Assembly: GCA_934229385.1 (NCBI GenBank)
Contig: CAKQDH010000009.1
Span: 1-17,857, forward strand
Origin: an uncultured Oenococcus sp.
GTDB taxonomy: Bacteria > Bacillota > Bacilli > Lactobacillales > Lactobacillaceae
DNA: 17,857 bases
Direction of reading: 5' to 3'
Position numbers and translations under genes: made by a program. Below are positions 12,124 to 17,857 of the stretch, in pieces. Under the pieces are notes generated by a model. It was not told where the DNA came from. It did no database searches and saw only the letters and a list, made by a program, of their open reading frames with translations. The number at the start of each line of letters is the position of its first letter. The first letter of the stretch is position 1.

Positions 12124-14001
12124 ATGTATAAAGCTTTATATAGACAATATAGGCCTAAAAAGTTTTCTGACGTAGTAGGCCAAGAAATAATAGTAAAAAC
12201 TTTAGAAAATTCGTTAGAACTTAATAAAGTAGGACACGCTTATCTTTTTGCGGGGCCGAAAGGTACTGGTAAAACGTCAGTAGCCAAAATTTTTTCTAAA
12301 AAAATTGAGGGTATTAATCTTTATCAATCCGATGATAATATCGCCGATATCGTTGAAATTGATGCAGCTTCAAATAATGGAGTCGATGAAATACGAAATT
12401 TACGCGATTCAACTAATTATGCACCACTACATTATCCTTATAAAATCTATATAATTGATGAAGTCCATATGCTATCTAAGGGCGCATTTAACGCTCTATT
12501 AAAAACACTTGAAGATCCTCCAGAACAAGTTAAATTTATCTTAGCTACTACAGAACCTCAAAAAGTACCTGCTACTATTTTAAGTAGAGTTCAAAGATTT
12601 AATTTCCGCAGATTAACAAAAAAACAGATTATATCCAGACTAAAATTTATCCTCAAAGATCAAAAAATTGATTTTGAAAATGAAGCTCTTTCAGTTATTG
12701 CTGATTCATCTGAAGGGGCAATGAGAGATTCATTATCTATATTGGACGAAGTGATAGCCTTATCTAAAGATAATAAAGTTTATGCCAAATATACTTACAA
12801 AATTACTGGCTCTACTAAATTTAGTCAACAATCAAATTTTATAAAATCTATCTTAAAAAAAGATATTTTTACAACCTTTAAAAATGTTCATAATTTATTT
12901 CTAGAAAGAAAAGACCCAATCAGATTTCAGGGAGATTTACTAGCCCTTTTAAAAAATATAATTTTAGCTAAAGCTGATCCAAAATTAGTTAATGAAAATA
13001 TAAGAAAAGAAATTATAAAAATATCTGCATTAGTTTCAAATTTTATTATAGAAAAAATTATTAATATTGCTACAGACACATTCATTAAAATGAAACAAAC
13101 TAATCGTCCTGAGCTTTACCTTGAAATTTTTTCTGTTGAAGCTATTAGCTTTATTAAAAAAAATGAAAAAATATCAGATAATTTAAAAGAAAAAAAATAT
13201 CCTAGTGTTACAAAACCAAATAACATTTTAAATGGGACTGCAACTAATAATGACAAGTTATCTATTTCTGATGATAAAAAAAATGTCCAAAAAAATATAA
13301 AACCTACCTTTAATACAAATAAAACTAATACAAATAAAACACAAAGAGACAAAATCAATTCTAAAGCCAAACAAAAGCAGCATGATATTAACAAGGGCCA
13401 TTTTGACAAAAAATCAAATCTATTTATTAAAAAAGAAAAAGATATAAATACTGAAACTAGTAAAGAAAAAGCCTGGACTGTTATGAATATTGCTAGAAAA
13501 TCTGAACTTAAAAAAGTTACTCAGGCATGGTTAAGATTTTCTGGCGACAATCAACCGTCTTTTTCAACACTTATAAACAATTGTAAACCTGTTGTAGCTA
13601 GCAAAAATAATTTAATTTTTTCTTTTTCCCACAAAGAATTAGCTGACGCAGCTATTTCTACGCCAAATTTCGTTTCCTGGTTATCAAAAAATTTCTTTAT
13701 CTCTTTAAAAACAAAATATAATTTTATTTTTATAAGTGATGGTCTTTGGTATCAATTAAAAAAGAAATATATTAACCAATTAAAAACAAAAACTAAAAAA
13801 GATAAAGAAACTAATTCTTTTTATAACAAAACTAATAAAGATTTAAAAAAAAATAACATTAAAAACCAAATAAACACATATAAGGAGAATTCGAAAAAAC
13901 CAAAAAATAGTACAAATAAAAACGAAAAGAATAAAGACGTTATTGACAAGGCCCAAAAGCTCTTTGGCGATATCGTTAAAGTGAAAGGTAAAGATTATTA
14001 A
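12124..14001 (+). CDS. dnaX: DNA polymerase III subunit gamma/tau, lacking the zinc-binding module
   Basis: DnaX is the ATPase motor of the clamp loader that places the beta clamp on DNA. The AAA+ core is clear: YRPKKFSDVVGQ, Walker A GPKGTGKTS (44-52), EIDAASNNGVDEIR (78-91), Walker B IIDEVHML (from 110), sensor 1 FILATTEP, the arginine-finger SRVQRF, and domain II with EGAMRDSLSILDE. The part between Walker A and EIDAASNNG is only about 25 residues and has no cysteine; the family normally has a four-cysteine zinc insertion here. The only Cys I find is much later (FSTLINNCKP). Residues about 350-440 and 555-610 are Lys/Asn-rich and disordered; a folded piece between them (about 450-550) matches the tau domain region. 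The ATG lacks a Shine-Dalgarno sequence. It overlaps recR as TAATG; ybaB, the usual gene in between, is absent. Confidence 0.93.
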   Translation: MYKALYRQYRPKKFSDVVGQEIIVKTLENSLELNKVGHAYLFAGPKGTGKTSVAKIFSKKIEGINLYQSDDNIADIVEIDAASNNGVDEIRNLRDSTNYAPLHYPYKIYIIDEVHMLSKGAFNALLKTLEDPPEQVKFILATTEPQKVPATILSRVQRFNFRRLTKKQIISRLKFILKDQKIDFENEALSVIADSSEGAMRDSLSILDEVIALSKDNKVYAKYTYKITGSTKFSQQSNFIKSILKKDIFTTFKNVHNLFLERKDPIRFQGDLLALLKNIILAKADPKLVNENIRKEIIKISALVSNFIIEKIINIATDTFIKMKQTNRPELYLEIFSVEAISFIKKNEKISDNLKEKKYPSVTKPNNILNGTATNNDKLSISDDKKNVQKNIKPTFNTNKTNTNKTQRDKINSKAKQKQHDINKGHFDKKSNLFIKKEKDINTETSKEKAWTVMNIARKSELKKVTQAWLRFSGDNQPSFSTLINNCKPVVASKNNLIFSFSHKELADAAISTPNFVSWLSKNFFISLKTKYNFIFISDGLWYQLKKKYINQLKTKTKKDKETNSFYNKTNKDLKKNNIKNQINTYKENSKKPKNSTNKNEKNKDVIDKAQKLFGDIVKVKGKDY

Positions 14002-14606
14002 TGGAATATCCAATAGCAATTACTAAACTTATTGATTCATTTAACAAACTCCCTGGAGTAGGGAAAAAAACTGCAACTCGGCTGGCCTTTTACACTATCC
14101 AAATGAATAAAGAAGATATAAATGACTTTGCCCAAAATTTATTAAATTCTCGTAGAAATCTCACTTTTTGTAGGATTTGTGGTTTCATTACCGATAAAAA
14201 CCAGAATCCTTGTGAAATATGTACTGATAAAAGTCGAGATAAAAGTAAAATTTTTGTTATACAAAATAGTAAAGACCTAATGGCGATTGAGAAAACAAAT
14301 AATTATCACGGCTTATATCATGTATTAAATGGAGTTTTATCTCCAACTGAAGGAAAAGGCCCTGAAGATATTAATATTAAAAACTTAATTACTAGATTAT
14401 CTGAGCATCCAGAAGTTAAAGAAATTATTATTGGACTTGATACCTCTACTGATGGAGAAGCTACTGCCCTTTATCTTGGAAAATTAATTAAGCCTTCAGG
14501 GATTAAAGTTACTCGACTAGCCAGAGGACTATCAGTTGGCACAGATTTGGATTATGCAGATCAACTAACATTAACTCAAGCTTTTAATGGAAGAACAAAA
14601 TTATGA
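14001..14606 (+). CDS. recR: Recombination mediator RecR
   Basis: RecR works with RecO (and RecF) to load RecA on gapped DNA. The 201-residue protein has the helix-hairpin-helix LIDSFNKLPGVGKKTATRLAF, a complete C4 zinc finger (Cys57, Cys60, Cys71, Cys74), and a Toprim domain with VIQNSKDLMAIEKT and IIIGLDTSTDGEATALYL. It ends with the Walker-B-like VTRLARGLSVGTDLDYAD. Length and motifs are normal, so the zinc site has been kept here even though it was lost in DnaX and HolB. The start overlaps the dnaX stop by one base and the stop overlaps yaaL as ATGA, so translation is coupled along the operon. Confidence 0.96.
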   Translation: MEYPIAITKLIDSFNKLPGVGKKTATRLAFYTIQMNKEDINDFAQNLLNSRRNLTFCRICGFITDKNQNPCEICTDKSRDKSKIFVIQNSKDLMAIEKTNNYHGLYHVLNGVLSPTEGKGPEDINIKNLITRLSEHPEVKEIIIGLDTSTDGEATALYLGKLIKPSGIKVTRLARGLSVGTDLDYADQLTLTQAFNGRTKL

Positions 14607-14830
14607 AGTTTAAAAAAAGATTCTTACGCCGTAACTATTTTCATCAAAAAATGCTAAAAACTGTAAGCAATTTAAAAGATAACTACAATTCAGCTATACA
14701 AACTGAAAAAAATTTACAAACAATAAATGTGAATCAACGTTTAATCCATTCAGAAACCATACTTGCAAAAAAGAAATACATATATTTAATGAGGCAAGCA
14801 CGCTTACGTAATATCGGGGTTAGAAAATGA
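14603..14830 (+). CDS. yaaL: YaaL family protein (DUF2508), unknown function
   Basis: This small basic protein of 75 residues is the usual gene after recR in Firmicutes. It has the family's shape: a charged N-terminus (KFKKRFLRRNYF), a central helix with an alternating polar pattern, and the end ILAKKKYIYLMRQARLRNIGVRK, which matches the typical conserved C-terminus. No membrane segment, metal site or catalytic motif is seen. Both ends overlap neighbours by four bases (ATGA), so it is surely translated with recR and tmk. The function is not established; the steady link with recR and tmk suggests a housekeeping role. Confidence 0.85.
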   Translation: MKFKKRFLRRNYFHQKMLKTVSNLKDNYNSAIQTEKNLQTINVNQRLIHSETILAKKKYIYLMRQARLRNIGVRK

Positions 14831-15468
14831 AGGGACCTTATTTTATAAGTATTGAAGGCCCTGAAGGTGCTGGCAAAACTACCTTAATAAAAAAAATAAG
14901 TCCTTTTTTAAAAAACAAACTAGATAATAATTTTTTAATTACTAGAGAGCCAGGGGGAGTTAAAATTTCTGAAGAAATTCGAAATTTGGTTCTAAATAAA
15001 AAATACCCGGAAATTAATGCGAGAACCGAAGCGTTGTTATTTGCAGCTTCTAGAGCTCAACATTTAGCAGAAAAAATTATTCCAGCTTTAAAAGCAAAAA
15101 AAGTGGTTATTTGTGATCGTTTTATTGACTCTTCAACAGCTTATCAAGGGTATGGGCGAGGTTTAGGCTACCAACCGGTTTATAACATTAATTACTTTGC
15201 TACGAGAGGTTTAATGCCAAATCTAACCCTTCTTTTAGACTTGCCAAGCAAAATTGGGCTGCAAAGGATTAATAAATACAGGAGTAACCAAATCAATCGT
15301 ATTGATACAGATGCATTAAATTTTCACAAAAAAGTACGCCAAGGGTATTTAAAACTTGCTTCAAAAAATCCCAAAAGGATTAAAATTATTGATGCAACAC
15401 AAAGTAGTAAAAAAATAGGCCTTGATGCTTTACAATTAATTAAGAAAGGTTTAAACGGTGATTTATGA
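14827..15468 (+). CDS. tmk: Thymidylate kinase
   Basis: Tmk phosphorylates dTMP to dTDP with ATP, a required step for dTTP. The 213-residue protein has the P-loop GPEGAGKT (11-18) and the substrate loop TREPGGVKISEEIR. LLFAASRAQHL follows, then the DRF motif (Asp97-Arg98-Phe99) in CDRFIDSSTAYQGYGRGLG, and LTLLLDLP. The LID region (about 148-165) lacks the usual DR-RxE run but has INRIDTDALNFHKKVRQGY, whose last part is the conserved helix. Length is normal. It lies in the replication operon between yaaL and yaaQ, with four-base overlaps on both sides. Confidence 0.96.
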   Translation: MKGPYFISIEGPEGAGKTTLIKKISPFLKNKLDNNFLITREPGGVKISEEIRNLVLNKKYPEINARTEALLFAASRAQHLAEKIIPALKAKKVVICDRFIDSSTAYQGYGRGLGYQPVYNINYFATRGLMPNLTLLLDLPSKIGLQRINKYRSNQINRIDTDALNFHKKVRQGYLKLASKNPKRIKIIDATQSSKKIGLDALQLIKKGLNGDL

Positions 15469-15791
15469 AACTTATTACAGCTATCGTCCAAGATAAAGAT
15501 GCTTCTGCAGTTGCGAATGCATTAGTTGAAAACAATATTAGAGCTACACGTTTAGCTTCTGCAGGTGGATTCTTACGTTCAGGAAATTCTACTTTTTTAA
15601 TTGCAGTTAAAGACGAACAAGTAAAAAAAACAATAAGCATTATTAAAGAACATTCAAAAACCCGAAAGCAATTCGTCACTCCTCCAATTGGTCTTGATAT
15701 GAGCCTAAATGATGTAGGTGAGCCGGTGGAAGTTGATATAGGGGGAGCAACTGTTATCGTACAAAAAATTGAGAATTTCATTCACTTCTGA
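15465..15791 (+). CDS. darA: PII-like cyclic-di-AMP receptor (YaaQ/DarA/PstA)
   Basis: The 108-residue protein is the DarA/PstA family, trimeric PII-like proteins that bind c-di-AMP at subunit interfaces. The signature TRLASAGGFLRSGN (28-41), which forms much of the nucleotide pocket, is nearly unchanged, and VEVDIGGATVIVQKIENFIHF ends the protein as in the family. The opening MKLITAIVQDKDA is also typical. Its downstream targets are not settled in any organism I know of. Presence here implies that the host makes c-di-AMP. It overlaps tmk by four bases and precedes holB, the normal order. Confidence 0.93.
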   Translation: MKLITAIVQDKDASAVANALVENNIRATRLASAGGFLRSGNSTFLIAVKDEQVKKTISIIKEHSKTRKQFVTPPIGLDMSLNDVGEPVEVDIGGATVIVQKIENFIHF

Positions 15792-15815
15792 CAAATTAGA
15801 TATTTATTATTTATT

Positions 15816-16721
15816 ATGATAGAAAAACTCAATAAAAAAAATTTTCTTACGAAAACACTATTTTCAAATTTAATTAAGGAAAATAAACTTAGTCATGCTT
15901 ATCTTTTTATAGGAGGAAATGATGATATTTTTTCCCTACTAACTTTTATTTGTTCAAATATTTTAAACAAAAAAGTTAATATAAAAGAAAATCCTAACAT
16001 CATTAACATTGAACCTCTTCCTAAAAAAACCACAATTACTATCTCTCAAATGCGTGAATTAAAAGACGCTTTTTCTATAAAATCTAATTTACCTAGAATT
16101 GCAATAATCAAGAATGCTGATTCGATGACGGAACCAGCCGCTAATTCTATACTTAAATTTATAGAAGAACCGTTTAAAAACCAATATATATTTCTAGCTT
16201 CCAAAAAAGAAAAACCAATTCTGCCTACTATTCTATCCAGAGTTCAAAAAGTTATTCTTCCCAAAAAAACACAACAAGAAATAAAAACTTATTTATTAAA
16301 TAGAGGAACAAAAGAAAATATTTCTGTTTTCTTATCTTCTATCTGTACTTCTTTAAACGAGGCAGAAAATATTTTAAAAAACAATTACGCTGTCCACCTT
16401 AAACAAAATACACAGAATTGGTTAGAAAAAATTTTATCCTTAGACACTAGTGCTTTCCCTTATATACAAATAAAGTTAATGCCTTTAGCCTATGACAAAC
16501 AACATACACTTTTTTTATTCAAAGCAATTTCTAATTTATTACAAAGATCTCTTGAAAAAACTCCTAATTTATTTATTGCCAAAATGCTTGACCAATGGTT
16601 AATAAATTCTGCAAAGAAAAAATATAATTTAAATACTCAAATTATTTTAGAAACATTTGTAATTCAAGCTTTACAAATTTTAAAAGAAAAAAATGGAACA
16701 AAAAAGTTTTCAAACCAATAA
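15816..16721 (+). CDS. holB: DNA polymerase III subunit delta' (HolB), without P-loop and zinc module
   Basis: Delta' is the rigid wrench of the clamp loader. The 301-residue protein has NKLSHAYLFIGG (24-34), then a shortened segment where the degenerate P-loop and four-cysteine zinc module normally stand (GGNDD at 33-37 and no CxxC). After that come ITISQMRELKDAF, RIAIIKNADSMTEPAANSILKFIEEP, YIFLASKKEKPILPTILSRVQKV with the arginine-finger motif SRV (SRC in many homologues), and a helical C-terminal domain. Delta' need not hydrolyse ATP, so loss of the P-loop is tolerable. There is no Shine-Dalgarno sequence; A+T-only DNA precedes the ATG, 24 bp after darA. The last 29 bp overlap rsmI. ricT and yabA, usually next, are absent. 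Confidence 0.9.
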   Translation: MIEKLNKKNFLTKTLFSNLIKENKLSHAYLFIGGNDDIFSLLTFICSNILNKKVNIKENPNIINIEPLPKKTTITISQMRELKDAFSIKSNLPRIAIIKNADSMTEPAANSILKFIEEPFKNQYIFLASKKEKPILPTILSRVQKVILPKKTQQEIKTYLLNRGTKENISVFLSSICTSLNEAENILKNNYAVHLKQNTQNWLEKILSLDTSAFPYIQIKLMPLAYDKQHTLFLFKAISNLLQRSLEKTPNLFIAKMLDQWLINSAKKKYNLNTQIILETFVIQALQILKEKNGTKKFSNQ

Positions 16722-17547
16722 AACTGGTAAATTATTTTTGGTTGCTACTCCGATTGGCAATTTAGATGACATAACTTTTCGAGCTGTCAAAATCTTAAAA
16801 AAAGTTGATTTAATTGCAGCCGAAGATACACGCCATAGTAAAATACTATTTTCTAAATTTGGAATCACATCACCAACAATTAGTTTTCATCAACATAATT
16901 ATAAGCAAAGAATACCTAATATAATTTCCAAACTAAAAACGGGAATTAATATTGCCCAGATTTCAGATGCTGGAACCCCTTCAATTTCCGATCCTGGTTA
17001 TAAACTAGTTCTTTCTGCTATTAAAAACAAGTTAACAGTGATCTCCGTACCTGGCCCTTCTGCTGGAATTACAGCTTTAATTGCTAGTGGATTACCAGAC
17101 CACAATTTTACTTTCATCGGATTTCTACCAAAAAAAGAAGAAAAACAAATTAACTTTTTAAAAAAATTACTTAAATATAAAACAACTCTAATATTATATG
17201 AATCACCATTTAGAATTTTAAGTACTTTAAAAAATATCGAATCTGTCTTTGGCAAAAAAACTAAATTAGTAATCGCACGAGAATTAACAAAAAAATTTGA
17301 AACATATTATCGGGGTAATCTTGCAACGATAATTAATTTTTTTTATAAAAAAACTCCTAAGGGTGAATATGTTATTTTGGTTAAGAAAGAAAACAAAGAA
17401 AAAATTTTTTCAAACGAACAACTTTATAAAATGGTCAAAAATTTAGTCAACCAAGGGTTGAAACCCACAGAAGCAATTAAAAAAATAACAAAATATACTC
17501 ACTATTCCCGTTCAAAGATTTATAATATTTATAATAAATTGATTTAA
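16693..17547 (+). CDS. rsmI: 16S rRNA 2'-O-ribose C1402 methyltransferase RsmI
   Basis: RsmI methylates the ribose of C1402 in the decoding centre of 16S rRNA, together with RsmH. The 284-residue protein has the tetrapyrrole-methylase fold: LFLVATPIGNLDDITFRA (15-31), AAEDTRHSKILF (42-53), ISFHQHN, the glycine-rich SDAGTPSISDPG (91-102), VPGPSAGITALIASGLP, FIGFLPKK, LYESPFRI, and VIARELTKKFE. A C-terminal helical domain (KPTEAIKKITKYTHYSRSKIYNIY) of the usual kind follows. The ATG overlaps the end of holB by 29 bp and has only an A-rich stretch (AAAAGAAAA) ahead. It is the last gene of the operon; only weak A+T hairpins follow, so the terminator is unclear. Confidence 0.95.
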   Translation: MEQKSFQTNKTGKLFLVATPIGNLDDITFRAVKILKKVDLIAAEDTRHSKILFSKFGITSPTISFHQHNYKQRIPNIISKLKTGINIAQISDAGTPSISDPGYKLVLSAIKNKLTVISVPGPSAGITALIASGLPDHNFTFIGFLPKKEEKQINFLKKLLKYKTTLILYESPFRILSTLKNIESVFGKKTKLVIARELTKKFETYYRGNLATIINFFYKKTPKGEYVILVKKENKEKIFSNEQLYKMVKNLVNQGLKPTEAIKKITKYTHYSRSKIYNIYNKLI

Positions 17548-17857
17548 ATTATTCATCATAAATTTAAAATAAAAATTCTTAAAACAGTTTTATATATTTT
17601 ATTAGTTAATTAATTAATTTTCACTACTATAAGTCTTTTAAAAAGTAATAAATTAAGTAATAAATTTAAGAATTTTATAATTTAGCTTAACAGTGTCTCC
17701 TAAATAATAAACGTATTACTTTCAATTTTGCTTTTTATAATTGTAGTATAGCTCTATAATTTCAATGAAAGTTTCAATAAAATGTATAAAAACAATTACT
17801 AATGTAACTTATAGAATCTAGCAATTACAAATACAGTGATAACATTAATATTGAGAT
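17548..17857. other. A+T-rich noncoding end of window
   Basis: No gene, RNA or firm terminator is seen. The stretch holds an AAAAC-A-GTTTT palindrome soon after rsmI, TTAATTAATTAATTAA-like sequence near 17606-17622, a short tandem repeat, two TATAAT boxes (17736-17741 and 17755-17760) without matching -35 elements, and TTTCA-A-TGAAA near 17760. A promoter for a gene beyond the window is possible. Confidence 0.4.
17643..17666. repeat. 12-bp tandem direct repeat
   Basis: AAGTAATAAATT occurs twice in a row without a gap in the spacer after rsmI. Only two copies are present; in such A+T-rich DNA it may be simple slippage. Confidence 0.6.

Noticed and set aside
12600..13300. E. coli-type programmed -1 frameshift in dnaX
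   Set aside because: No AAAAAAG heptamer in the right phase with a downstream hairpin was evident; only A-runs are reported, as a slippage possibility.
13116..13409. Antisense frame inside dnaX with a hydrophobic product
   Set aside because: It arises from reading Lys/Asn codons (A-rich) backwards as Phe/Leu codons; no start signals.
17548..17857. Promoter for a downstream gene at the right end
   Set aside because: Two TATAAT boxes occur but neither has a -35 at acceptable spacing, and the downstream gene is outside the window.
1..17857. Mobile elements, prophage or horizontally acquired island
   Set aside because: No transposase, integrase, terminal inverted repeats or composition break was seen; the gene order is core housekeeping throughout.

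Overview
The window is chromosomal DNA from a very A+T-rich low-GC Gram-positive bacterium. It is most likely a member of the Lactobacillaceae with a compacted genome, although no 16S is present to confirm this. The reasons are the classic Firmicutes gene order mrnC-rlmB ... secE-nusG-rplK-rplA-rplJ-rplL ... tadA-ffs-dnaX ... recR-yaaL-tmk-yaaQ-holB ... rsmI, lactobacillus-type wall proteins (CHAP, NlpC/P60-like, FemX), and a small Gram-positive type SRP RNA. I see no mobile element, CRISPR array, tRNA or rRNA.

Layout. Positions 1-2018 hold the 3' end of a secreted CHAP hydrolase with a Thr/Lys/Pro-rich linker, its terminator, and an NlpC/P60-fold protein that has lost all its catalytic residues. 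Positions 2051-4370 hold a tRNA-dihydrouridine synthase and a FemX-type aminoacyltransferase. The only minus-strand gene, a GlnQ-type ABC ATPase, converges on femX; a gene-free stretch of about 400 bp with divergent promoters separates it from mrnC. Positions 5561-6695 carry mrnC and rlmB (rRNA maturation and modification). Positions 6796-10302 carry secE, nusG and the rplKA and rplJL operons, with leader RNAs and terminator hairpins between units. Positions 10433-11501 hold an RsmC-like rRNA methyltransferase overlapping tadA. Positions 11502-12123 are noncoding and contain an unexplained, highly folded segment followed by ffs with a consensus promoter. Positions 12124-17547 are one tightly packed operon: dnaX, recR, yaaL, tmk, yaaQ/darA, holB, rsmI. 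The last 310 bp are A+T-rich noncoding DNA.

Most of the window is translation and RNA-modification machinery (dus, mrnC, rlmB, L1/L10/L11/L12, rsmC-like, tadA, SRP RNA) joined to replication and repair functions (clamp loader tau/gamma and delta', RecR, dTMP kinase) and a c-di-AMP receptor.

The most notable points are reduction and divergence. DnaX and HolB both lack the zinc-binding insertion, and HolB has also lost its P-loop. ybaB, ricT and yabA are missing from their usual places, as are sigH, yacP and rpmG between rlmB and secE. About half of the non-coupled genes have no Shine-Dalgarno sequence, and mrnC looks leaderless. L11 carries an acidic/Ser-Asn tail. The best candidate for something undescribed is the structured segment at about 11557-11849 between tadA and ffs.
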